Origin: Riemerella anatipestifer
Lineage (GTDB): Bacteria; Bacteroidota; Bacteroidia; Flavobacteriales; Weeksellaceae
Direction of reading: 5' to 3'
Length of the DNA stretch: 64,000 nucleotides
Assembly (NCBI RefSeq): GCF_009663465.1
Contig: NZ_QXHU01000002.1
Location: forward strand, 383,401 to 447,400
Made by a program: the position numbers and the translations under genes. Below are positions 28,314 to 36,322 of this stretch, one piece after another. Below the pieces are notes generated by a model. It saw only the letters and a list, made by a program, of their open reading frames with translations. It was not told the origin of the DNA and searched no databases. How positions within the stretch are numbered: position 1 is the first letter of the stretch; every line of letters begins with the position of its first letter.

Positions 28314-29114
28314 ATGTATAAGTTAATAGATATAGATAATTATTTTGAAGGGAAGCTTCAAATCGCATATATCAATCAGCCAGAATCGTTTAATAGCCTT
28401 AATAAATCAGTTTTAGAGGAATTATTACATTTTATAAAAGCTTGCGATGCAGACTCTAGTGTACGCTGTATTGCAATTAGCGGTAAAGGTAAGGCATTTT
28501 GTTCTGGACAGAATTTAAAGGAGGCTTTAGATTATAAAACGGAAGCCAACGAAGAACGCTTTATCCAGAGGATTGTGATAGATTATTATAATCCATTAGT
28601 GAAGGCTATTGTTTACGCTAAAAAACCAGTAATTGCATTGGTTAATGGCCCTGCGGTTGGTGCAGGAGCAATGTTGGCTCTTATTTGTGATTTTGCAGTG
28701 GCATCAGAGTCAGCGTATTTTTCCCTAGCTTTTTCTAATATAGGACTAGTGCCAGATACAGCGGGTACGTATTATTTACCTAAACTTTTAGGGCGTTCCT
28801 TAGCGAGTTATTTGGCATTTACAGGGAAGAAATTATCTGCTAAAGAGGCTTTAGAAAGAGGTTTGGTTGCTGATGTTTTTTCAGACGCTACTTTTTCGGA
28901 ACAATCTTTACAAGTCTTAGAACATATTACTCATCAGCCTACTGTGGCATTGGGGCTTACAAAAAAAGCATTTAACAAATCTTATCAGAATAGTCTATCG
29001 GAGCAGTTAGATTTGGAGAGTATTCTCCAGCAAGATGCTGCGGAAACTTTGGATTTTCAGGAAGGAATAAGTGCCTTTTTGGAAAAAAGGAAGCCTCAAT
29101 ATAAAGGGAAATAA
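28314..29114 (+). CDS. enoyl-CoA hydratase/isomerase family protein (PaaG-like)
   Basis: A 266-residue crotonase-fold enzyme. SGKGKAFCSGQNL forms the first oxyanion segment, and NGPAVGAGAMLALICDFAVAS the second. SFSNIGLVPDTAGTYYLP-like sequence (here AFSNIGLVPDTAGTYYLP) has the Asp seen in PaaG 1,2-epoxyphenylacetyl-CoA isomerase rather than the two Glu of classical hydratases. The phenylacetate genes are not nearby, so a general acyl-CoA isomerase role is as likely. Transcribed alone from its own promoter, with yicC following after 31 bases. Confidence 0.85.
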   Translation: MYKLIDIDNYFEGKLQIAYINQPESFNSLNKSVLEELLHFIKACDADSSVRCIAISGKGKAFCSGQNLKEALDYKTEANEERFIQRIVIDYYNPLVKAIVYAKKPVIALVNGPAVGAGAMLALICDFAVASESAYFSLAFSNIGLVPDTAGTYYLPKLLGRSLASYLAFTGKKLSAKEALERGLVADVFSDATFSEQSLQVLEHITHQPTVALGLTKKAFNKSYQNSLSEQLDLESILQQDAAETLDFQEGISAFLEKRKPQYKGK

Positions 29115-29145
29115 GCATTTAATTTAATTCATATTTTATAAGTCT

Positions 29146-30006
29146 ATGGTATTATCTATGACGGGGTTCGGGAGAGCCGAAAGTACTTTTCAAAATAAAA
29201 AGATAAGTATAGATATTAAATCTGTTAATAGTAAAGGGTTAGATATTAGTCTTAGAATGCCCTCGATATATAGAGAAAAAGAATTTCTGATTAAAAAGAT
29301 AATTTCGGAAACCATTTTGAGAGGGAAGGTTGATTGTTGCATTAGTATAGAAAGCTTGGTTCAAGAGAGCCAATTGGTACTAAATAAAGAGATAATTCAA
29401 AATTATATTACTCAATTTAAAGAGATTGTTTCGGAAGATACGCCAGACTTTGAACTTCTAAAAATGGCGATGAGGTTGCCTGATGCTACAACTTACAATA
29501 CGGAGGAAATTTCGGATGAAGAATGGGTTTTTATAGAACAATTGTTGTTAGAAGCCATCAATAACTTTACAGAATTTAGAAAAACCGAAGGACAGTCTTT
29601 GCAAGAAGAATTACAAAAAAATATTACCAATATTGGTCTGAATTTAGAAAAAGTAATGCCTTTTGAAGCGGAGCGATTGGCTAATATCAAAGAAAAATAT
29701 CAGAAAGCGTTGCAAGATTTCGAAAATGTAGATGAAACTAGATTCTACCAAGAGATGGCTTATTACACTGAAAAGTTAGATGTTTCAGAAGAAAAAGTAA
29801 GGTTGGCTCAGCATCTTAAATACTACCAAGATACGATGCTTCAAGATGAATTTAATGGTAAGAAATTAGGTTTTATAGCCCAAGAGATAGGGCGAGAAAT
29901 CAACACATTAGGTTCTAAAGCTAACCATGCAGAAATTCAGAAATTGGTAGTATTGATGAAAGACGATTTGGAAAAAATTAAAGAACAAACGCTTAATGTA
30001 TTGTAA
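29146..30006 (+). CDS. YicC family endoribonuclease
   Basis: A 286-residue protein of the YicC/YloC family, recently recognised as an RNase. The start MVLSMTGFGRAE and the segment SIDIKSVNSKGLDISLRMPS are family signatures. The C-terminal domain (DUF1732) ends with FIAQEIGREINTLGSKANHAEIQKLVVLMKDDLEKIKEQTLNVL-type sequence, where Glu and His residues are conserved. It precedes gmk by 22 bases, the common yicC-gmk order. Confidence 0.93.
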   Translation: MVLSMTGFGRAESTFQNKKISIDIKSVNSKGLDISLRMPSIYREKEFLIKKIISETILRGKVDCCISIESLVQESQLVLNKEIIQNYITQFKEIVSEDTPDFELLKMAMRLPDATTYNTEEISDEEWVFIEQLLLEAINNFTEFRKTEGQSLQEELQKNITNIGLNLEKVMPFEAERLANIKEKYQKALQDFENVDETRFYQEMAYYTEKLDVSEEKVRLAQHLKYYQDTMLQDEFNGKKLGFIAQEIGREINTLGSKANHAEIQKLVVLMKDDLEKIKEQTLNVL

Positions 30007-30028
30007 ACGATAATAAAAAGGTAAAACA

Positions 30029-30589
30029 TTGGATAAAGTTATTATATTTTCGGCACCATCGGGGAGTGGTAAAACCACATTGGTAAAGTATTGTTTAGAG
30101 AAATTTTCCAATTTGGAGTTTTCTATATCTGCTACGACAAGACAGCCGAGAGGTGCAGAGCAAGATGGTAAAGATTATCATTTTTTAAGTTTAGAAAAGT
30201 TTAAACAACTGATTTCAGAAGAGGCTTTTGTCGAGTACGAAGAAGTCTATACGGATAAATTTTATGGCACATTAAAATCGGAAGTGGAGCGTATTTGGAA
30301 ATTGGGCAATACCGTTATTTTTGATGTAGATGTAGTGGGAGGTGTTAATCTTAAAAATATTTTTGGAGAAAAAGCTCTTTCTATATTCATTGCACCGCCA
30401 AGCATTGAGGAGTTAAAAAACAGACTTATTTCTAGAGGAACTGATGATGAGGCGACTATTAAAATCAGAGTAGATAAAGCGGCAGAGGAACTTTCTTATC
30501 AAGATAAATTCGATAAAATTATCATTAACGATGATTTATCCGTAGCTCAGAAAGAAGTAGAACAAGTGATTCATCAATTTTTAAACTAA
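30029..30589 (+). CDS. gmk: guanylate kinase, TTG start
   Basis: Gmk phosphorylates GMP to GDP. The protein has 186 residues with the P-loop SAPSGSGKTTL (8-18). The GMP-binding region includes SATTRQPRGAEQDGKDYHF. The only in-frame start that leaves the P-loop intact is TTG at 30029, preceded by an A-rich stretch with GGT. It overlaps the next gene by one base (TAATG). Confidence 0.95.
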   Translation: MDKVIIFSAPSGSGKTTLVKYCLEKFSNLEFSISATTRQPRGAEQDGKDYHFLSLEKFKQLISEEAFVEYEEVYTDKFYGTLKSEVERIWKLGNTVIFDVDVVGGVNLKNIFGEKALSIFIAPPSIEELKNRLISRGTDDEATIKIRVDKAAEELSYQDKFDKIIINDDLSVAQKEVEQVIHQFLN

Positions 30590-31038
30590 TGGAAGAAAAT
30601 AAAAAAAACACCAAAACTAATCTACCAGTTCCAGATTTTTTAAAATATCAAGAGTTTCAGATGCCAGCAGACGACCGTTTAGAAGAAGAAATATTGAAGC
30701 TGAAACAGGAAAAACAAATCCCAATATTAGCTCATAGTTTATACGGGGCAGTATTTTTAGAAAAAGTATCAGACGCTTCGGGCAATCTTTTAGAAATAGC
30801 AAAAAAAATAGAAGAAAGAAAATGGACAAAAGTTCTATTTTCAGGGACGATGTTTCAAGCAGGGGTTCTTAAAGGTCTATTCCCAAATACTATTTTTTGG
30901 ATTCCTAAGGAAGTGAGTAAAGGTACTTTGGAAGAAGATTTTTATGATACTCTAAGAGAAGTTTATCTTAGTCTTAAGTACGAATATCCAATCGTTGAAT
31001 TAGAAGACGATTCTCTTTTGGTAAATTATCAAAAATAA
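30589..31038 (+). CDS. stand-alone domain resembling the first domain of quinolinate synthase NadA
   Basis: A 149-residue soluble protein. Residues about 30-108 follow the pattern of the N-terminal NadA domain. LEEEILKLKQEKQIPILAHS corresponds to the segment before the NadA ILAHYY motif, VSDASGNLLEIAKKIEE to VADFVGDSLALA, and VLFSGTMFQAGVLKGLFPN to the VFCGVHFMAETAKILNP motif. Only one of the three NadA domains is present, and the iron-sulfur cysteines are missing, so it cannot be a full quinolinate synthase. It starts inside the gmk stop (one-base overlap) and is followed by folB after 9 bases, so it belongs to this operon. A small-molecule binding role is inference. Confidence 0.5.
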   Translation: MEENKKNTKTNLPVPDFLKYQEFQMPADDRLEEEILKLKQEKQIPILAHSLYGAVFLEKVSDASGNLLEIAKKIEERKWTKVLFSGTMFQAGVLKGLFPNTIFWIPKEVSKGTLEEDFYDTLREVYLSLKYEYPIVELEDDSLLVNYQK

Positions 31039-31047
31039 AAATATTTT

Positions 31048-31410
31048 ATGGCGTCAAAAATCATTTTAGAGGATATTAAAATCTATGCCTACCATGGGGT
31101 CTTGCCGGAAGAAAATATTGTAGGTACTTACTACTTAGTTAATTTGGAGTGCGATGTGGATTTATGGAGTGCGGCTCAAACAGATAATTTGGAAGATACC
31201 ATCAGCTATGCGGAGCTTAATGACATAGTACATCAGGAGATGAATGTTAACTCCAAATTGTTGGAGCATGTGGCAGGACGAATTATTAAAACTGTTCTGA
31301 CTAAATATCCTAAAATTACCTACATCAAGGTTAAAATTACCAAAAAATCACCACCTATGAGAGGCGAAGTTCAGGGAGCAAGTGTGGTGTTAGAGAAAAA
31401 TAATCAATAA
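31048..31410 (+). CDS. folB: dihydroneopterin aldolase
   Basis: FolB converts 7,8-dihydroneopterin to 6-hydroxymethyl-dihydropterin in folate synthesis. Residues 120, normal length. It begins with the typical IILEDIKIYAYHGVLPEE, in which Glu22 and the YHG motif are conserved, and has a catalytic Lys in KVKITKKSPP. Last gene of the yicC-gmk-NadA-like-folB run. The following 84 bases are AT-rich. Confidence 0.93.
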   Translation: MASKIILEDIKIYAYHGVLPEENIVGTYYLVNLECDVDLWSAAQTDNLEDTISYAELNDIVHQEMNVNSKLLEHVAGRIIKTVLTKYPKITYIKVKITKKSPPMRGEVQGASVVLEKNNQ

Positions 31411-31518
31411 TAAAGTTCTTTAAATCATAGGATTAAAATACTTTATTTGAAAAAAACTATAAAATTTTGAACATATAATATAATTAAGTTATTTTTGGAG
31501 GAAAATAAAATATATAAA

Positions 31519-31896
31519 ATGAATACACCAGCAGAACTAAAGTACACTAAAGACCATGAATGGGTAAAAGTTGAAGGTAATATAGCAACAGTTGGCATTA
31601 CAGATTTTGCACAGTCTGAGCTAGGAGATATTGTTTTCGTAGATGTAGATACTGTAGATGAAACTTTGAATTCAGGTGAAGTTTTCGGTAGTGTAGAAGC
31701 CGTTAAAACGGTTTCAGACCTTTACTTACCATTAGCAGGAAAAGTTGTGGAGTTCAACGAAGCGTTAGAAGATGAGCCAGAATTGGTAAATACAGATCCT
31801 TACGGAAAAGGTTGGATTATAAAGTTAGAAATTTCAGAAGGCGTAGACCAATCGGAATTATTATCTTCTGAACAATACCTAGAAGTCATTGGTTAA
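31519..31896 (+). CDS. gcvH: glycine cleavage system H protein
   Basis: The lipoyl carrier of the glycine cleavage system, 125 residues. The frame is open from a TTG at 31495, but homology starts at [15 protein letters not shown] (31519), which is preceded at a useful distance by GGAGG, one of the few Shine-Dalgarno-like sites here. The lipoyl-Lys is in [11 protein letters not shown]. It overlaps the VanZ-like gene by 8 bases. gcvT and gcvP are not in the window. Confidence 0.95.
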   Translation: MNTPAELKYTKDHEWVKVEGNIATVGITDFAQSELGDIVFVDVDTVDETLNSGEVFGSVEAVKTVSDLYLPLAGKVVEFNEALEDEPELVNTDPYGKGWIIKLEISEGVDQSELLSSEQYLEVIG

Positions 31897-32257
31897 AAAA
31901 TACCATCATATTGTAAAAATAGTAATGCCCATTTATTGGGCATTACTTACTTATGTTCTTCTCAAACCTGTGGGAGAACACAAGGACTATTGGTTCCTAT
32001 TTCAAGGGATAGATAAAGTAGTTCATTTTAGTATGTTTTTTGTGTTAGGCTTTTTATTTCGTTGGGCATATCCCAAAGCTAGTGTGTATGCCTACTATTT
32101 TATCCTTGTTGCTTACGCTATTCTTACCGAAATTTTTCAGCAAGTTATGGCACTTGGGCGTTCTGCTGAGTGGCTAGACCTTTTAGCAGATACCATAGGT
32201 TTGATACTAGCCTATTATGTATATACTAAAGTGTTGTTGCTTTTTACAAGAAAGTAA
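31889..32257 (+). CDS. VanZ-like membrane protein
   Basis: A 122-residue integral membrane protein with about four hydrophobic segments (residues 12-26, 43-58, 68-86 and 100-116). [18 protein letters not shown] and [25 protein letters not shown] match the VanZ family pattern, with the conserved His, Glu and Asp residues. The start is TTG at 31889 inside the gcvH end; the ATG at codon 13 would remove part of the first helix. VanZ-like proteins in non-resistant bacteria have no settled function. The gene order gcvH-vanZ is often seen in Flavobacteriia. Confidence 0.8.
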   Translation: MVKKYHHIVKIVMPIYWALLTYVLLKPVGEHKDYWFLFQGIDKVVHFSMFFVLGFLFRWAYPKASVYAYYFILVAYAILTEIFQQVMALGRSAEWLDLLADTIGLILAYYVYTKVLLLFTRK

Positions 32258-32345
32258 AATTTTAAATTTATAAATGGAGAAATTTAAGTTTGGATGATAG
32301 GTCCTCTCTTATTAACACAATATAGAAATAGAAATAAATAAAAAA

Positions 32346-32380
32346 GCCGAAGGTGCGTGATATATACACCTTCAGCTTTT
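32346..32380. terminator. bidirectional terminator between vanZ-like gene and ribBA
   Basis: GCCGAAGGTG (32346-32355) pairs with CACCTTCAGC (32367-32376), flanked by A runs on the left and TTTT on the right, so it can stop transcription from both sides. The two genes converge here. Confidence 0.85.
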
Positions 32381-32429
32381 ACTAAACCAATTAAAACCTT
32401 ATTATTATGAACAATTATTTTATCATAGT

Positions 32430-33551
32430 CTAAAGCTGTACCATTTCGGTAACTTCTACATCATAGCCTGAAATCACAGGCTTCTGATTTGGGTTTTGAG
32501 TAATTACTCTAAATTTAGTTATGCCTAAATGTTTTAAAATCTGTGTACCTACTCCATACTCCATATAGTTTGCAGATAGTGTAGGGCGCTGTACTTGCCC
32601 ATCTTGATAATCTAAAAACTGCTGGAGTTTCCTCATCGTATTTTCTGCATTAGAAACATTATTGATAAATATAACTGCCCCTCTACCTTCTTCATTTATC
32701 ATTTTGGTCACTTTTTCCAAAAGATTTTGCTCTCCAGAAATAAACCTACTCAATACATCAAAATACGAACTAGAACTTTGTACTCTTACCAAAATAGGCT
32801 CGTCTTCTGCCCATTCTCCTTTTGTAAAGGCGAAGTGAATTTGCTCGGTATGCTTTTCTTGAAACGCATAGAACTTAAATTCTCCGTAAAGCGTTTTTAC
32901 AGTTCTCTCTTCTATTTTGTTTACTAGGTCTCCTTTTCTAAGACGGTATTCTATTAGGTCTTCTATGGAGACTATTTTAAGGTCGTGTTTCCTTGCTAAT
33001 TCTACCAACTGTGGTAGTCTTGCCATCGTCCCATCATCATTCATAATTTCGCAGATAACTCCACCCTCTTTCAGCCCTGCTAGTTTGGTAAGATCTATTG
33101 CTGCTTCGGTGTGTCCTGCTCTTTTTAGAACCCCTCCTTTTTTAGCTCTAAGTGGGAATATATGCCCTGGGCGCATAAAATCTGTCGGTTTAGTAGAACT
33201 ATTCATTAGTGCTTGAATAGTCTTGGCTCTATCACTCGCAGAAATGCCCGTAGAAACCCCTTCGCCCAACAAATCTATGGACACGGTAAAAGCAGTTTCT
33301 TTAGGGTCGCTGGTACGGGAGACCATAATATCTAGCCCCAGCTCATCGCATCTTTCCTCTGGTAGTGGTGTGCATATAAGCCCACGACCATAGATAGTCA
33401 TAAAATTGATGATTTCTGGTGTGGTAAGCTCTGCCGCAGAAAGAAAATCGCCTTCGTTTTCTCTGTTTTCGTCATCTACAACGATGATGATTTTTCCGTT
33501 TCTAAGGTCTTCCAATGCCTCTGGAATGGTATTGAGTTTTATATCCGACAT
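32430..33551 (-). CDS. ribB: 3,4-dihydroxy-2-butanone 4-phosphate synthase fused to a degenerate GTP cyclohydrolase II domain
   Basis: A 373-residue RibBA-type fusion. Residues 1-205 are a complete DHBP synthase. DDENRENEGDF (26-36) has the acidic loop, and RPGHIFPLRA (127-136) and RAGHTEAAID (144-153) the other active-site residues. Residues 215-373 have the GTP cyclohydrolase II fold, but the zinc site is gone. Where active enzymes have [20 protein letters not shown], this protein reads QSSSSYFDVLSRFISGEQ with no cysteine (258-275), and the later RQEGRGIG is also lost. So only the riboflavin branch from ribulose-5-phosphate is likely catalysed; an active RibA must be elsewhere. Some RibBA families are known to carry such inactive halves. 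Confidence 0.9.
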   Translation of the reverse strand: MSDIKLNTIPEALEDLRNGKIIIVVDDENRENEGDFLSAAELTTPEIINFMTIYGRGLICTPLPEERCDELGLDIMVSRTSDPKETAFTVSIDLLGEGVSTGISASDRAKTIQALMNSSTKPTDFMRPGHIFPLRAKKGGVLKRAGHTEAAIDLTKLAGLKEGGVICEIMNDDGTMARLPQLVELARKHDLKIVSIEDLIEYRLRKGDLVNKIEERTVKTLYGEFKFYAFQEKHTEQIHFAFTKGEWAEDEPILVRVQSSSSYFDVLSRFISGEQNLLEKVTKMINEEGRGAVIFINNVSNAENTMRKLQQFLDYQDGQVQRPTLSANYMEYGVGTQILKHLGITKFRVITQNPNQKPVISGYDVEVTEMVQL

Positions 33552-33673
33552 CTTTTAATTTTATATTGGAAACAAAGATAATAGGATTAAAGGGTTCTAG
33601 CAAATTTTTGGAAAATTAGTAAGGAACATTTTTTTTTATAAAAATATAATCAAGTATTTTTGTAGCGATATTG

Positions 33674-34152
33674 ATGCAACGAAAACAGCAGAACTTTTTA
33701 GAATTCAACAGAAATACCATTAACCGATATTTTAGGACTTTTCGGAAAGCAATTTTTGAAAAAACAATAAGAAGATTTAAGTTTATTTTTATAGAGAAGT
33801 TGAATTAGATGGGGTTTATTTTGGAGCAAGACGATTACGAGGGATTAACAGACCCTAAAAACAAAGAAGAGGAACTTGGAAACAATCTATTTTTGGTGTT
33901 TTTGAAAGAAAAGACGGTTTATATCGAACTGATTCCAAATGCAAAAAGTGAAACCTTAAGAAAAGTTATTCAAGGAAAAATTTCATTGGAAAGTATTTTT
34001 TTATGGGTGGTTGGCGAGACTATAATGGGCTTTTGGATATGGAATACGAGAAGCATTTCAAGATTGATAAGAGTAAAAGTTTTTCAATAAAATTCATGGG
34101 AAGAGGTAGCGTTGAAATACTCCCTTTCAAATTTCTTATTCATAAATATTAG
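33674..34152 (+). pseudogene. decayed IS1595-family transposase
   Basis: Pieces of one ISXO2/IS1595-type transposase follow each other in changing frames. 33674-33808 has NTINRYFRTFRKAI. From about 33797, in another frame, the sequence reads EVELDGVYFGARRLRG, the catalytic-region motif of this family. From 33809 a third frame gives VYIELIPNAKSETL and QGKISLES. From about 34000 the frame changes again to GWRDYNGLLDMEYEKHF, ending with TAG at 34150-34152. Several frameshifts make it non-functional. Only the 93-codon frame 33809-34090 looks open, and it is a product of the decay. It lies 140 bases from tRNA-Phe. Confidence 0.8.
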
Positions 34153-34211
34153 ATTTTAATAAGAAACTGCCCCAGAGTACAGGTGTTGGGACAAAATTTA
34201 GGACAAAAATT

Positions 34212-34285
34212 AAAACGGATAGTAAATCTACCGTTAATCTAAGTTCCTATTATTAGCACTTAGTGGCTTATTTACTATCCGTTTT
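34212..34285. repeat. 16-bp perfect inverted repeat beside tRNA-Phe
   Basis: AAAACGGATAGTAAAT (34212-34227) is the exact inverse of ATTTACTATCCGTTTT (34270-34285), with 42 bases between. The right arm continues with T residues on the plus strand; on the minus strand the left arm also ends in T-rich sequence. It may terminate tRNA-Phe transcription, or be the scar of an integrated element. Sequence between 34154 and 34211 has a protein-like frame I cannot identify. Confidence 0.6.
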
Positions 34286-34292
34286 TTCTAAA

Positions 34293-34368
34293 TGGTGGTG
34301 CCTCCAGGAATCGAACCAGGGACACAAGGATTTTCAGTCCTTTGCTCTACCAACTGAGCTAAGGCACC
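34293..34368 (-). tRNA. tRNA-Phe (GAA)
   Basis: Seventy-six bases including an encoded CCA. The 7-bp acceptor stem GGTGCCT/AGGCACC is perfect. The D-loop has AGCTCAGTTGGTAGAGC, and the anticodon arm has GGACTGAAAATCC with anticodon GAA. The T-arm is CTGGTTCGATTCCTG-like, with the standard TTCGA. There is no variable-arm extension. It is a solitary tRNA between a dead insertion sequence and the acyltransferase gene. Confidence 0.97.
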
Positions 34369-34484
34369 ATAATTGCTTCTATCAGTTGTTTTTTAGTGGT
34401 GCAAAGATATATATATTATCAATACAAAACAAGTGTGTTTTGGAATTTTTATGAATTTTGTGGTTAATATTTTGATAATCAGAT

Positions 34485-36308
34485 TTATTTTTTTTGCTCT
34501 TCGGAGCCTAGTTGTTCACTCATTTCCTCCAATACAGGTTTAATGGTGCTTTCAGGAAGATCGCTGATACGAATGTACATTAGTCCATCAATCGCATCAT
34601 TAAAGTTTGGGTCTACATTAAAGGAGATAACTTTAGCATTTTGCTTAATGTACTTCTTTATCAATACAGGTAATCTCATTTCTGGTTCCAAATCGTCAAT
34701 GAGTTTGTCTAATTTTCCTAAATCTGCTTCTATACCGTCAAAAAATAAGTTTTTATCCCTTTCTTTTAATTTGATTTTAAACTCATTTTTTGGGTGTATG
34801 TATTGAGCCACAGCAGAATCGTAGTAATGAGAGCGCATAAAATCTATCATAAGCGACTTAGAAAATTCCGAAAATTTATTGCTGATACTTACACCTCCCA
34901 TTAAAAACTTGTGGTCTGGGTTTCTTAAACAAACATGAACGATGCCCTTCCAAAGAAGAAATAGAGGAAAAGGTTTCTGTTGGTATTCTATAGAAATATA
35001 GGCTCTTCCCATTTCTATTACTTTTCGGAAAAAAGGTTGTAGCTCTTGGTCAAACTCAAAAAGAGAACTCGTGTAAAAGCCTTTAATACCGTGTTTTTTT
35101 ATGACCTCCCTCCCTAAAGCCATTCTGTAAGCGCCTGCGAGTTTTTGGGCTTCTTTATCCCATAAGAAAAGATGGTGATAGTGTTTGTCGTATTCATCTA
35201 AATCAAAGGGGAGATTGCTGCCTTCTCCCACTGCACGGAAGGTAAGTTCTCTTTGTCTGCCTATTTCTCTCATAATGGACGGTATCTCTTGGTAGGAACA
35301 GAAGAAGACTTCGTAATTTCCATTGTCAAAGAGCATTTTTCCTTTATTCCTCAAGGTTTTTGTTTCCTTAATCAAGTCTTCTTGGGGTGTTTCGTCTATT
35401 ATGTTTTGGACTATATTTTCTGACTTACTTGGAATTCTTAAATTGAGATTAGGAAGTTTCATTAAATCTGCCAACGATTGCCTTTTGTCATAATAAGTTT
35501 TCATAAGGCAAATTTTCTTTTGTAGCAGATGCTCCATTTCCTCCACAGAGTCGCAGTCTTCTATGGTTTTTACAGAAACAGGTTTCCCAATTCTTACTCT
35601 AATAGGCTTTTCTCTTTTGTTCATCATTTCAGATGGAAGCATTAGAGTTTGTAAATCAGGGTGTATTTTAGACATTGCGTAAAACAGCTTACTATTTTTA
35701 GCATGAAAATACATTGGGACTATTGGGACTTTAGCCTTTTTCATAAGTTTAAGTGCTGGTTTTTCCCATTCTTTATCCATAATTTGGGCAAAAGCATTAT
35801 TCTTGTTAGAAACCTCTCCCGCAGGGAATATACCTACGCAACCACCTTCTTCGAGATGTTTTAGGGTGGCTTTCATTCCTTGTAGGCTACTGCGAATTTC
35901 TTTTCTGTTTTCAAAAGGATTTACAGGGATTACAAAAGGTTTCATAGGTTCAATTTTCTCTAAGAGGAAATTGCCCATAATTTTAAAATCAGGTCTAATT
36001 TCAGTTAAAATTTTGCACATTAATATACCGTCTATTGCTCCTAGAGGGTGATTGGCAACTAATATAAAAGGTCCTGTTTTAGGTATTTTTTGTAAATCTT
36101 CTTCAAAGACAATATACTTTAAGTTTCTTTCTTTTACAAAGGCTTCAAAAAAGCCTTTGCCTTTTGTATGTTTTATTTTGTCATAAAGATTATTCACTTG
36201 GTTTATCCTTGTCAAGCGCATAATAAGGGAGGCAATAGGGAGTTTTAAAAATCCTATTTTATCCAAACCAGTTACCTTTATTAAATCTTTCTTAGAAATG
36301 AGACTCAT
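34485..36308 (-). CDS. bifunctional amino-acid lipid synthase, OlsF-type (PlsC domain + GNAT domain)
   Basis: A 607-residue fusion of two acyltransferases. Residues about 60-290 are a PlsC/OlsA-like O-acyltransferase with NHPLGAIDG and, later, GIFPAGEVS (the FPEG equivalent) and VPIVPMYFH. Residues about 330-480 are an OlsB-like GNAT domain with ELTFRAVGEGSN, LAGAYRMALG and FFRKVIEMGRAYISIEYQ. The order (O-acyl domain first, N-acyl domain second) is that of OlsF, which makes ornithine or glycine lipids in Bacteroidota and some Proteobacteria. Which amino acid is used cannot be told. The last 100 residues are extra. It follows the aspartokinase gene after 14 bases on the same strand, so both are probably one transcript. 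Confidence 0.8.
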   Translation of the reverse strand: MSLISKKDLIKVTGLDKIGFLKLPIASLIMRLTRINQVNNLYDKIKHTKGKGFFEAFVKERNLKYIVFEEDLQKIPKTGPFILVANHPLGAIDGILMCKILTEIRPDFKIMGNFLLEKIEPMKPFVIPVNPFENRKEIRSSLQGMKATLKHLEEGGCVGIFPAGEVSNKNNAFAQIMDKEWEKPALKLMKKAKVPIVPMYFHAKNSKLFYAMSKIHPDLQTLMLPSEMMNKREKPIRVRIGKPVSVKTIEDCDSVEEMEHLLQKKICLMKTYYDKRQSLADLMKLPNLNLRIPSKSENIVQNIIDETPQEDLIKETKTLRNKGKMLFDNGNYEVFFCSYQEIPSIMREIGRQRELTFRAVGEGSNLPFDLDEYDKHYHHLFLWDKEAQKLAGAYRMALGREVIKKHGIKGFYTSSLFEFDQELQPFFRKVIEMGRAYISIEYQQKPFPLFLLWKGIVHVCLRNPDHKFLMGGVSISNKFSEFSKSLMIDFMRSHYYDSAVAQYIHPKNEFKIKLKERDKNLFFDGIEADLGKLDKLIDDLEPEMRLPVLIKKYIKQNAKVISFNVDPNFNDAIDGLMYIRISDLPESTIKPVLEEMSEQLGSEEQKK

Positions 36309-36322
36309 TGGTTTTTAATTTT

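Noticed and set aside
30589..31038. Full quinolinate synthase or nadD
   Set aside because: Only one NadA-like domain is present without Fe-S cysteines, and nadD motifs (GxFNPxHxGH) are missing.
33809..34090. 93-codon protein-coding gene
   Set aside because: The frame is one part of a frameshifted IS1595-family transposase; neighbouring frames hold the rest of the same protein.
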